Shown here in pieces: positions 29,676 to 37,196 of a DNA stretch of 64,000 nt. The DNA is from Caballeronia terrestris (lineage in GTDB: Bacteria > Pseudomonadota > Gammaproteobacteria > Burkholderiales > Burkholderiaceae), in contig NZ_FCOL02000007.1 of the NCBI RefSeq assembly GCF_001544515.1, forward strand, positions 1 to 64,000. Direction: 5' to 3'. A program made the translations under genes and the position numbers. The number at the start of each line of letters is the position of its first letter. Position 1 is the first letter of the stretch. A model generated the notes under the pieces. It did not search any database. It was given only the letters and a program-made list of their open reading frames with translations, and was not told the DNA's origin.

Positions 29676-30497
29676 TCACCTCCCCGACGATTCGCCACGC
29701 GCGCGCGAAAGCGTTTCGCGCGGCGGTGCGGGCTTGCCGACGAACGGCACGCGCTTCGCGAACAATTTCAGCGCCTGCCAGTGAATTCGCGCGACGACGC
29801 CGATCGTCATCATCGGATAGCTGAAGAACACGCGCAGCACATTCGATGCATCGAGGGCACGCGTCGTCCCCGCGATGCTCGTCACGAGGAGCGGGCCGTC
29901 GGCGTCGTCGTAGTCGATGCGCGCTAGCGAGCACCCGCGCGTTTTATCGAAGAAGAAGCGGAACGTGTACGTGCCTTCGACCTTGCAGAACGGCGACACA
30001 TGGAACACCTTGCGCGCCGTGAGCGGTACGCCGCTTTTGATCGTGCCGCCTGTGTCGAGCAAATAGCAATGGCGCTCGCCGAACGTGTTGTTGACTTCGC
30101 ACAGCACGGCGCGCAGCGAGCCGTCCGCGCGCTCGCAAAACCAGAAACTCACCGGATTGAAGACGTAGCCGAGCACGCGCGGAAACGTCTGCAGATAAAT
30201 TTCGCCGCGCGCATCGTGGATGCCGTTCGCGTGCAGCAACGCGTCGATCCAGCCGAGCGCGGTCTGCGTGCCGTCGCCGTGATCGGCGTCGTGGAAGCTC
30301 AACAAGCCGAATCGGTTGTGAGCGAAAAGTCGCGAGTCGCCCGACGCGCCCGCGCCGCTCGCGAGCCGCGCCGCCCTTGCACGCAGCGGCAGGCGCACCG
30401 CGAACACGCGATACGAGAACGCGTTCGCCGCGGGCCGCAGCCGGCGGTGCCGCACGCGGCCGGTGAGAAGGACGTCGGGGGCATCGAAAGCGCTCAT
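29676..30497 (-). CDS. DUF1365 family protein
   Basis: Protein of 273 residues of the DUF1365 family. It begins at about residue 10 with LTGRVRHRRLRPAANAFSYRVF and contains the conserved NRFGLLSFHDADHGDG, RVLGYVFNPVSFWFC and KVFHVSPFCKVEGTYTFRF segments. The family is regularly encoded next to an FAD-dependent oxidoreductase and a CFA-like methyltransferase and is thought to act in the same lipid-modifying pathway. Its reaction is not established as far as I know. The start overlaps the flavoprotein stop by 4 bp. Confidence 0.9.
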   Translation of the reverse strand: MSAFDAPDVLLTGRVRHRRLRPAANAFSYRVFAVRLPLRARAARLASGAGASGDSRLFAHNRFGLLSFHDADHGDGTQTALGWIDALLHANGIHDARGEIYLQTFPRVLGYVFNPVSFWFCERADGSLRAVLCEVNNTFGERHCYLLDTGGTIKSGVPLTARKVFHVSPFCKVEGTYTFRFFFDKTRGCSLARIDYDDADGPLLVTSIAGTTRALDASNVLRVFFSYPMMTIGVVARIHWQALKLFAKRVPFVGKPAPPRETLSRARGESSGR

Positions 30498-31795
30498 GCG
30501 ACGAGCTCCGCGCGTTCGGACTCGGCGGCACGCCCGATCAAAGATGCCGCCGCCGACAGCCCCGACGTCAGGCCGTCTTCGTGAAAGCCGTAACCCGTCC
30601 ACGCGCCCGCGAACCACGTATTGCGCTCGCCTTGTAACGCGGGAAGCGCGCGCTGCGCATCGATGGCGGGTTGATCGAAGAGTGGATGGCTATACGCGAA
30701 TTCGCGCAGCACGCGATCGTGACGCGGCTCGCGCACCGGATTCAGCGACACGATCACGGGCGCTTCGAACGGCAGCGGCTGCAAGCGGTTGATGAGGTAG
30801 TGGACGCAGACGTGCGTTTCACCCGCCGCGCTGCGGCTCTCGAAGTTCCACGCGGACCAGGCACGCCGCGCGGGCAGCAGCGACGCGTCGGTGTGCAGCA
30901 CGGCGCGGTTCGGCAGATAGCGGATCGCGCCCAGCACCGCGCGCTCGACAGCCGATGGATCCGCGAGCATCGACAGCGCTTGGTCGCTGTGACACGCCAG
31001 AACGGCGTGATCGAACGTTTCGATGCCGCTCGTTGTTTGAATTTCCACCGAGGGCCGCCCATCGCGCACCACGCGGCGTACCGACCGAACGGGCTCGCCC
31101 AAACGCGCATCCGGGATGCGCGCCAGCATCCGCGCGACGTATTCGCGGCTGCCGCCCGTCACGGTGCGCCAGCGCGGACGGTCAGCGACCTGCAGCAAGC
31201 CGTGGTTATGGCAAAAACGCACGAGCGTCCCGATTGGGAAAGCCATCATTTGCGCGACTGGGCACGACCAGATCGCGCCTATCATCGGAAGCAGGTATCC
31301 GTCGCGAAATGCGGCCGAGAAGCGCTCGCGCGCCAGAAAGCGGCCGACGGATTCGGCCGGCGACGCTTCATCGCGCGTTGTAAGCGCCATCGAAGTCGCG
31401 AGACGGTTGAAGCGCACGATGTCCGCGAGCGTGCGCAGGAACGAGGGCCGCAGCAGATTGAGCCGCTGCGCGAACACGGTATTCAGATTTGTGCCCGCCC
31501 ACTCAAGCGCGCGATCCGCGAGCGAAACGGAGAACGACATGTCGGTTTCGGTGGTCGGAACGTCGAGTTCCTCGAACAGCGCGACGAGATTCGGATACGT
31601 TCGTTCGTTGAAGACGAGGAAGCCTGTATCGACCGGATGCGTGATGCCGTCGAGCGTGACGTCTACCGTGTTCGCGTGGCCGCCGAAATATCGGTTCGCT
31701 TCGAAAAGCGTCGCTTCGACCGTGGCGTCGCTTTGCGCCAGGCGCCACGCGCACGCGAGCCCCGAAATCCCCGCTCCGATCACTGCAACTCGCAT
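30494..31795 (-). CDS. FAD-dependent amine-oxidase-like flavoprotein (UfaD-like candidate)
   Basis: Flavoprotein of 433 residues. The Rossmann FAD motif VIGAGISGLACAWRLA (about 5-20) and the second segment EANRYFGGHANTVDV match NAD(P)/FAD-dependent oxidoreductases of the protoporphyrinogen/amine-oxidase superfamily. The C-terminal FAD contact is in FAGAWTGYGFHEDGLTSG. ATG at 31795 (MRVAVIG) is the natural start. It is the first gene of the operon, divergent from the LitR-type regulator across a 205-bp region with inverted repeats. By analogy with furan-fatty-acid loci it may desaturate or oxidise a methylated acyl chain. Confidence 0.88.
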   Translation of the reverse strand: MRVAVIGAGISGLACAWRLAQSDATVEATLFEANRYFGGHANTVDVTLDGITHPVDTGFLVFNERTYPNLVALFEELDVPTTETDMSFSVSLADRALEWAGTNLNTVFAQRLNLLRPSFLRTLADIVRFNRLATSMALTTRDEASPAESVGRFLARERFSAAFRDGYLLPMIGAIWSCPVAQMMAFPIGTLVRFCHNHGLLQVADRPRWRTVTGGSREYVARMLARIPDARLGEPVRSVRRVVRDGRPSVEIQTTSGIETFDHAVLACHSDQALSMLADPSAVERAVLGAIRYLPNRAVLHTDASLLPARRAWSAWNFESRSAAGETHVCVHYLINRLQPLPFEAPVIVSLNPVREPRHDRVLREFAYSHPLFDQPAIDAQRALPALQGERNTWFAGAWTGYGFHEDGLTSGLSAAASLIGRAAESERAELVA

Positions 31796-31878
31796 GGCAT
31801 CTCCGTTCTCGCTTCGGTCCCCGGATTTACGCAGTTCCGGCCGACGCGGATGCACCGGGATATCAGACCAATATTTGT

Positions 31879-31910
31879 CCATGATGATTTTAAAAAATCG
31901 TCTATCATGG
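31879..31910. promoter_or_regulatory. nested inverted repeat upstream of the flavoprotein operon
   Basis: CCATGAT (31879-31885) pairs with ATCATGG (31904-31910). Inside it GATTTT (31886-31891) pairs with AAAATC (31894-31899). The left arm continues a TTTGTCCATGA word (31874-31884) that recurs at the litR start. This is the best candidate operator for the divergent LitR-type regulator, about 90 bp upstream of the flavoprotein start. Confidence 0.5.
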
Positions 31911-31993
31911 GAATGCGGGTGTTTCAGACTTAGCCTTTTAATATAAGGATTTAGACAAGGGAGAAGGTTTGCCTAACCTCGACGATGGATCAT

Positions 31994-32008
31994 TTTGTCC
32001 ATGACAAA
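31994..32008. promoter_or_regulatory. inverted repeat overlapping the litR start
   Basis: TTTGTC-CAT-GACAAA is a perfect 6-bp inverted repeat with a 3-bp centre. It shares TTTGTCCATGA with the left arm of the element at 31874-31910. It overlaps the ATG at 32001. This suggests autoregulation by LitR, and perhaps that translation really begins at the downstream TTG (32040), which has a well-placed GGAGG at 32028-32032. Confidence 0.5.
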
Positions 32009-32984
32009 CATACCAGAAATCAATGACGGAGGAGAGCCGTTGTCCGACGCCGGCGACCCGGACGACACCGTCGTGCCGCTCGCGGGCATAGGCATCGGCG
32101 CGATTGCCCACGAGATCGGGCTGACGAAGGACACGCTGCGGGTCTGGGAACGACGCTACGGTTTCCCCCGGCCGATGCGCTCGCCGGGCGGCGAACGCCT
32201 GTATCCGCAAGAGCAGGTGACGAAGCTACGGTTGGTCAAGCGCTTGCTCGACGCCGGACACCGGCCAAGCAAGGTGCTTGCGCAATCGATCGACGTGCTG
32301 CAGCAACTGGCGCAGGAATCAGGCGTCGGGCAGGACGCGCCGGACGCCGAGCTTGACCGGCTGGTGTCGCTGCTGCGCTCGGGCGCCTACGACGATTTCC
32401 GCTTCGAAATGCTCAAGCGCGCGACTCGCGACGGGCTGGAGCGCTTCGTCCTCGACGTCGCGGCGCCGCTGTCGGCGCGCGTCGGCAATGCGTGGGCTGC
32501 GGGGACCCTTCAGGTCTATCACGAGCACCTGTTCAGCGAGGCGATGCAGGTGACGCTGCGCACGTTGCTGCGGCCGCTCTCGGATGCGCTGCGCGGGCGC
32601 GGCGGCCGGCCGCGCATGCTGCTCACCACGCTGACGGGCGAGAGCCACGGGCTCGGCATTCTGATGGCGGAGGCGATTTTTTCGCTGGCGGAATGCGAAT
32701 GCCTAGGCCTCGGGCCGCAGACCCCACTGCACGACATCGTCGATGCCGTCGCCGCGCACAAGGTCGACGTCGTGGCGCTGTCATTTTCCGCGGCGATGCC
32801 CGCGCAGGCCGTGACGAACGGTCTCACCGAACTGCGCAGCCTGCTGCCGGCGGGCGTGGGAATCTGGGTCGGCGGGAGCAGTCCGGTCCTGCGCCGCAAG
32901 CTCCCGGACGGCGTGGAACACGTCCCAGGACTCACGCCGATCGATGAAACCGTCGCGTCCTGGCGGCAGGCCGCCGTGCTATAG
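32001..32984 (+). CDS. litR: LitR/CarH-type MerR regulator with adenosylcobalamin light-sensor domain
   Basis: Transcriptional regulator of 327 residues from the ATG. The N-terminal MerR helix-turn-helix is at about 30-100 (IAHEIGLTKDTLRVWERRYGFPRPMRSPGGERLY). The B12-binding half has the W-x9-E-H motif of CarH-type photoreceptors (W165, E175, H176), the cobalamin-ligand motif E-x-H-x-x-G (E214-G219) and VGGSSP near the end. Light breaking the Co-C bond relieves repression in this family. The residue after W165 is Ala, whereas I recall a His there in Thermus CarH. An alternative TTG start at 32040 has a better ribosome site. It is divergent from the flavoprotein-DUF1365-CFA operon. Confidence 0.9.
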   Translation: MTNIPEINDGGEPLSDAGDPDDTVVPLAGIGIGAIAHEIGLTKDTLRVWERRYGFPRPMRSPGGERLYPQEQVTKLRLVKRLLDAGHRPSKVLAQSIDVLQQLAQESGVGQDAPDAELDRLVSLLRSGAYDDFRFEMLKRATRDGLERFVLDVAAPLSARVGNAWAAGTLQVYHEHLFSEAMQVTLRTLLRPLSDALRGRGGRPRMLLTTLTGESHGLGILMAEAIFSLAECECLGLGPQTPLHDIVDAVAAHKVDVVALSFSAAMPAQAVTNGLTELRSLLPAGVGIWVGGSSPVLRRKLPDGVEHVPGLTPIDETVASWRQAAVL

Positions 32985-33435
32985 TCAGTAAGCGTTTCGC
33001 GCCGTCCGGCGGTGAGTTACAGGTTTCGAAAAGGGTTTCGAAACCGTCGCCGCAAGGGCCTGAACATCGTCGTCGTCGCGCTCATAACGAGCATGTCATG
33101 CAAGGCAGGCATGCTGCGCCAAACGGCCCATCCAGACGCGACCAGCGGGGCAGGTCCCGCTTCCTCATATCCCAGGCACAGGTTTCGCTCCTTACCCAGG
33201 TAGAAATAACGCAGCGCCGAGGTCGAATTGCGGCGTTCCTGCAACGGGCAATACGCCGTCGTTTGATCAAGCGCGTGCTTATTGCCGTTTTTAGCGTCTG
33301 GGTGCCTGTTTCCCGCGTAAAATTGAAAGCTTGGTTGTTCGGCGCGCAGGCGGCGAGTCGCATCCGCAAGTGCGTGCCGGGCCGAAGGTAACTACAGACA
33401 GAACGTCGCACTAAGTGGCAAATCAGGGGTGGACT
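32985..33435. other. 451-bp intergenic region, no gene called
   Basis: I find no convincing gene. A short open frame at 33012-33203 has no family match or ribosome site. The region contains one perfect 10-bp hairpin at 33022-33045 and AT-richer sequence from about 33270 to 33330 that may hold the promoter of the ferritin-like gene. No T-run follows the hairpin. Confidence 0.4.
33022..33045. repeat. perfect hairpin GGTTTCGAAA / TTTCGAAACC
   Basis: GGTTTCGAAA (33022-33031) pairs with TTTCGAAACC (33036-33045) around a 4-nt loop. It lies 38 bp after the litR stop. There is no T-tract, so it is either an operator or an RNA processing or stabilising hairpin. Confidence 0.5.
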
Positions 33436-34317
33436 ATGAACACCATGCTGTATCCGGAGTTGTATAAATCGCTGGAATCGGTTCGTTGGGACATGGAGAA
33501 AGACATTCCCTGGGACAAATTCGACGCGTCCCTGCTCACCGACGAGCAGGCGAAAACCATCAAGATGAACGCGATTACCGAATGGTCTGCGCTTCCCGCA
33601 ACCGAGATGTTCCTGCGCGACAACCACCATGACAGCGACTTCTCCGCTTTCATGAGCGTGTGGTTTTTCGAGGAACAGAAGCACTCGCTCGTGCTGATGG
33701 AGTATCTGCGCCGCTTCAAGCCGGACTTCGTGCCGACGGAAGAGGAACTGCACGCGGTGCGCTTCGAATTCGATCCGGCACCGCCGCTCGAAACGCTGAT
33801 GCTGCATTTCTGCGGCGAAATCCGCCTGAATCACTGGTATCGCCGCGCTGCCGAATGGCACACGGAGCCGGTGATCAAGGCCATCTACGAAACCATTTCG
33901 CGCGACGAAGCCCGCCACGGCGGCGCGTACCTGCGCTATATGAAGAAGGCAATGGCGCAGGCCGGCGACACGGCGCGTGCGGCGTTCGCGAAAATCGGCG
34001 TGCTGATGGCGTCGGCGCGACGCACGGAAAAGCCGCTGCATCCGACGAACCTGCACGTCAATCAGGCGCTGTTCCCGCGCGATACGATCCAATCGCGTCT
34101 GCCCGACCCGGAATGGCTCGAGCGCTGGCTCGACGATCAGATCCGGTTCGACGATAGCTGGGAGAAGAAGGTCGTCGAGCGGATTCTGCACAACCTGTCG
34201 ATTCTGTTCGAGCGGTCATTCGCCACGGCGCAGGAGTTGAACCGGTATCGCAAGGAAGTGGTGCAGCGGCTGCAGGCCGCGGCGCCGGCGCCTGGATCGG
34301 CGGAGCAGCCGGCTTGA
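33436..34317 (+). CDS. ferritin-like diiron domain protein
   Basis: Protein of 293 residues. The helical core carries carboxylate/histidine pairs expected for a diiron site: VWFFEEQKHSLVL (E-x-x-H), FCGEIRLNHWY and ISRDEARHGG (E-x-x-H). This arrangement is that of ferritin-like or acyl-ACP-desaturase-like proteins. ATG at 33436 follows AGGGGTGG. The GTG at 33415 is less likely. The reaction is unknown: iron oxidation or oxygen-dependent modification of a fatty acyl or other substrate are options. It is a single gene followed by a strong terminator. Confidence 0.85.
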   Translation: MNTMLYPELYKSLESVRWDMEKDIPWDKFDASLLTDEQAKTIKMNAITEWSALPATEMFLRDNHHDSDFSAFMSVWFFEEQKHSLVLMEYLRRFKPDFVPTEEELHAVRFEFDPAPPLETLMLHFCGEIRLNHWYRRAAEWHTEPVIKAIYETISRDEARHGGAYLRYMKKAMAQAGDTARAAFAKIGVLMASARRTEKPLHPTNLHVNQALFPRDTIQSRLPDPEWLERWLDDQIRFDDSWEKKVVERILHNLSILFERSFATAQELNRYRKEVVQRLQAAAPAPGSAEQPA

Positions 34318-34362
34318 GGGGTTTGATCCAAGTGGGTCGATAACGTCGGTGTAGTTTCCCAA

Positions 34363-34403
34363 GATGCCCCTTGAGTCTTTGACTTCCGGGGCATTTTTTT
34401 TTT
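34363..34403 (+). terminator. intrinsic terminator after the ferritin-like gene
   Basis: ATGCCCC (34364-34370) pairs with GGGGCAT (34388-34394) and is followed by a run of ten Ts. The loop is 17 nt and can form a second small stem. It ends the ferritin-like transcript. Confidence 0.85.
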
Positions 34404-34497
34404 GGCCAGAAGGCTGTTCTGAACACTTGAGGGGCCTGCTCCCGCGTGATGCTGAGCGCTGTGAGGTGGTCGCATCAGGAGCACGTTGGATTCGACC

Positions 34498-34602
34498 CTT
34501 ACCAAAGTATCTGCTCACTATTTGCTCGTGTTTGAGCAGATACTCCGGAAACTGAGCAGATACTTGGAATTTTGAGCAGATATGAGCAGATTCTCTGGCT
34601 CG
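34498..34602. repeat. cluster of TGAGCAGATA repeats upstream of rfaE2
   Basis: TGAGCAGATA occurs as direct copies at 34533, 34553 and 34573, with TGAGCAGATT at 34583, so the spacings are exactly 20, 20 and 10 bp. A perfect inverted copy lies at 34507-34517 (GTATCTGCTCA), with a degenerate inverted copy at 34519-34529. Units are about 20 bp and share a following CT..GGAA. They may be iterated protein-binding sites or the multi-repeat end of a lost IS. No gene is present between 34404 and the rfaE2 start. Confidence 0.75.
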
Positions 34603-34671
34603 CACGGACATTAGTCCCCCAACTGCCGCATGGCAAAATCCGCCCATCCAACACTTCCCTGCAAAGCCGCA

Positions 34672-35154
34672 ATGCCAGCCATTTTCGAACGCAAGATCAC
34701 CACGCGCGACGAACTCGCCGCCATCCGCCCCACGCTCACCGGCCCCGTTGTATTCACGAACGGCGTCTTCGACATCCTGCATCGCGGCCACGTCACCTAT
34801 CTCGCTGACGCGAAAGCGCTCGGCGCGACGCTGGTCGTCGGCGTGAACAGCGATGCCTCCGTGCGCACGCTCGGCAAGGGCGACGATCGTCCGATCAATC
34901 GCGAAGACGATCGCATGGCGCTGCTGGCGGCGCTGGAAAGCGTCGACTGGGTGGTGAAATTCGAGGAATCGACGCCGCTCGAACTGATCGGCGCGCTGCG
35001 TCCAGACGTGCTCGTGAAAGGCGGTGACTACGACATGGACAAGCTCGCCGAATCCGCGCTCGTGCGCGGCTGGGGCGGCAAGGCGCTCGCCATCGCGTTC
35101 GAACACGATCGCTCGACCACCGCGCTTCTCAGGAAAGTCCGTACGCTCAGCTAA
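34672..35154 (+). CDS. rfaE2: D-glycero-beta-D-manno-heptose 1-phosphate adenylyltransferase (RfaE domain II)
   Basis: Nucleotidyltransferase (160 residues) that activates heptose for LPS inner core synthesis. The cytidylyltransferase-like motif is in VVFTNGVFDILHRGHVTYL, and later LVKGGDYDMD and FEHDRSTTALLRKVR are typical. The kinase domain of HldE is absent, so this is the single-domain form and the kinase must be encoded elsewhere. I choose the ATG at 34672 (MPAIFERKITTRDEL) by recall of homologues. ATG at 34630 would add 14 residues. It is convergent with the next gene. Confidence 0.92.
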   Translation: MPAIFERKITTRDELAAIRPTLTGPVVFTNGVFDILHRGHVTYLADAKALGATLVVGVNSDASVRTLGKGDDRPINREDDRMALLAALESVDWVVKFEESTPLELIGALRPDVLVKGGDYDMDKLAESALVRGWGGKALAIAFEHDRSTTALLRKVRTLS

Positions 35155-35163
35155 AAACGACGC

Positions 35164-35403
35164 TCACTGCGTGAGCGGCTTGCTGCGCACCGGCGCGGCA
35201 GGCGCCGGACCGCCGACCACCGGCTGATCGGCGGAATCTTCGGGGCGCAGCGGCCGCGTCGACAGCGTTTCGGGGCGCACCTGCTGCAGCAAATGATGCG
35301 GCTCGCGCCCGCCCGCCGAAGGCAGCGGCCCGAACACCCCGCGCGCGACGGTGAACATCAGCAAGTTTGCCAGAAAGAGAACGGCGATCAGCCAGCGCAG
35401 CAT
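35164..35403 (-). CDS. small membrane-anchored protein of the coaX locus
   Basis: Protein of 79 residues. An N-terminal TM helix (MLRWLIAVLFLANLLMFTVARGVFG) is followed by a Pro-rich tail containing REPHHLLQQVRPETL. That tail motif is seen ahead of SPOR domains in some betaproteobacterial proteins, but no SPOR domain is present here. It lies 11 bp downstream of coaX on the same strand. It might be a short form or remnant of a cell-wall-binding protein. Function unknown. Confidence 0.7.
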   Translation of the reverse strand: MLRWLIAVLFLANLLMFTVARGVFGPLPSAGGREPHHLLQQVRPETLSTRPLRPEDSADQPVVGGPAPAAPVRSKPLTQ

Positions 35404-35414
35404 GTGATGCTCCG

Positions 35415-36200
35415 TCAGGAAAGGTTGCGTTCGGCGGCATCGCGTGCGATCAGCGCGAGTCCAGCCAGAACGAGTGAATCATGGCGCGTGTGCGGCACGT
35501 CGAGCGCGCCGGCGACTTCGTTCGCCGCGCCGCCGCCGAGCACGAGGCGCACGTCGGCCTGCCAGTCGGCGCGCAGGTCCTGCCAGGCCCGCTCGATCAA
35601 TCCCGCCTGCGCGAGCAGGCATCCCGCCGACAATGCCGCGCGCGTGCTGTTCGCGAACAGGCTGCGCGTCGCGCCGAGCGCGCTGCGGGCGGCGGCGGCA
35701 TCGAGCGTCGGCAACTGGGCGGTGTGCGTGCCGAGCGAATGCATCATCAGCGACCAGCCCGGCGCGATCAGGCCGCCGGTGAACATGCCGTCGGCGCGCA
35801 GGGCTTCGAGCGTCGTCGCCGTGCCGAAGGTCGCGATCAGCAGGTTCTCGCCGGGAAACGCAGCGCGCGCGCCGATCAGGCCGCACCAGCGGTCGCTGCC
35901 CAAGCTCGACGGTTCTTCATAGCAATTGGACACGCCGCACTGGAGCGCCTGCGCGCGAACGATCGTGCGCGGCAAGCCGGGCCAGCGCGCGTCGATCAGT
36001 GCATCGATGCGCTGTGCCGCCGACTCACCCGCGACGTTCGAAATCCAAGCGCCATCGGGCTGCGGCAAGGCGGCCCAATCCGGCGTTCCGTCGTGTTCGA
36101 ACGCGCCGCGCCCGAATTCGGCGCCGTTGTCCGCGATCATCGACCATTTGATCCGGCTGTTGCCCGCGTCGATCAGAAGCCGCGCCGCGCCGCCGCTCAC
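35415..36200 (-). CDS. coaX: type III pantothenate kinase
   Basis: First enzyme of coenzyme A synthesis (261 residues), of the ASKHA-fold CoaX class. The N-terminal phosphate loop is in [12 protein letters not shown], the central conserved segment in [15 protein letters not shown] and the catalytic aspartate region in [15 protein letters not shown]. CoaX is the standard pantothenate kinase of this bacterial group. The start overlaps the birA stop by 4 bp, which implies translational coupling. Confidence 0.95.
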   Translation of the reverse strand: MSGGAARLLIDAGNSRIKWSMIADNGAEFGRGAFEHDGTPDWAALPQPDGAWISNVAGESAAQRIDALIDARWPGLPRTIVRAQALQCGVSNCYEEPSSLGSDRWCGLIGARAAFPGENLLIATFGTATTLEALRADGMFTGGLIAPGWSLMMHSLGTHTAQLPTLDAAAARSALGATRSLFANSTRAALSAGCLLAQAGLIERAWQDLRADWQADVRLVLGGGAANEVAGALDVPHTRHDSLVLAGLALIARDAAERNLS

Positions 36201-37105
36201 GGACGCGGCTCCCCGAGCCTCAGCGAGACATCGCCGGTCGCGGCCGTGCGCAGCCCCTCGGGCGTGTCAATCTGCAACTGCCCTTGATCGTCGACGCCCG
36301 CCGCGACGCCGCGCGCCACCTCCACGCCCTGTTCGAGCAGCACGACTTCGCGGCCCGCATAGGCGTGCGCCGCGAGCCACGGCTGCCGGAACGGCCGAAA
36401 ACCCTCGGCGGCGAAGCGCGTAAGCGTCGCATCGAGCGCGTTCAGCAGCGCGGCGAGCGTGTCGGTCAGATTGGCGTTCGGCCACGCGCGCGACAGCGAC
36501 GCCGGCAGATTGCCCGGCGCCGGCAAATTACCGCTGCCGAGCCGGTTCGCTTCGTCGACTTGCGCCGCAAGCTCCGCCGCGCCGTGCAGGTTGATGCCGA
36601 TGCCGATCACGACCGCCGTCGCCTGCGGTGTGTTCCACGCGGTCTCGATAAGGATGCCGGCGAGCTTGCCGTCGTCGATCAGCACGTCGTTCGGCCATTT
36701 CAGCGCGAGTCTCGCCGATGCCGACAGCGGCAATTGCCCGAGCGCATCGATCACGCCCGTGCCGATCGCGAGGCTCAATCCCGCAAGCCCTTCGATAGGC
36801 CGCGGCAGCACGCACGCCACCGAAAAAAGCAGCGCGTTGCCCGGCTGCGCGACCCACGGACGCCCGCGCCGGCCACGCCCCGCCGTCTGCGAATACGCAA
36901 CGCGTACGAGCGGCGCCAGCGTCGGCGACGACCGCTCGCGCGGCAGTTCCTTCATTTGCGCCATGAGGTCGGCGTTGGTGGACCCCGTCTCATCGACGAT
37001 ATCGACCGGCCAGCCGCGCACCGGCCGCGCGAGGAGCGCTTCGAGCCGCTCGCGGTCGATGCGCCAGGCGGCGTCGAGCGGAAAGGTGGAATGTGATGAG
37101 TTCAT
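36197..37105 (-). CDS. birA: biotin--[acetyl-CoA-carboxylase] ligase
   Basis: Biotin protein ligase (about 302 residues) without an N-terminal helix-turn-helix, so it is probably not a repressor. Biotinyl-AMP motifs are [11 protein letters not shown] (about 37), [16 protein letters not shown] (about 85) and [22 protein letters not shown] (about 145). The C-terminal SH3-like domain is present ([23 protein letters not shown]). ATG at 37105 or 37114 could start it, and neither has a strong ribosome site. It is coupled with coaX downstream and divergent from the mla operon. Confidence 0.95.
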   Translation of the reverse strand: MNSSHSTFPLDAAWRIDRERLEALLARPVRGWPVDIVDETGSTNADLMAQMKELPRERSSPTLAPLVRVAYSQTAGRGRRGRPWVAQPGNALLFSVACVLPRPIEGLAGLSLAIGTGVIDALGQLPLSASARLALKWPNDVLIDDGKLAGILIETAWNTPQATAVVIGIGINLHGAAELAAQVDEANRLGSGNLPAPGNLPASLSRAWPNANLTDTLAALLNALDATLTRFAAEGFRPFRQPWLAAHAYAGREVVLLEQGVEVARGVAAGVDDQGQLQIDTPEGLRTAATGDVSLRLGEPRP

Positions 37106-37196
37106 GGATTCCATTGTAGCGGCCCGCCGCCGCACGCCAACACTGGCGGGCGATTCCGGCTGCATAAGCCATTTGAACGCATCAACCTTCGTTACA

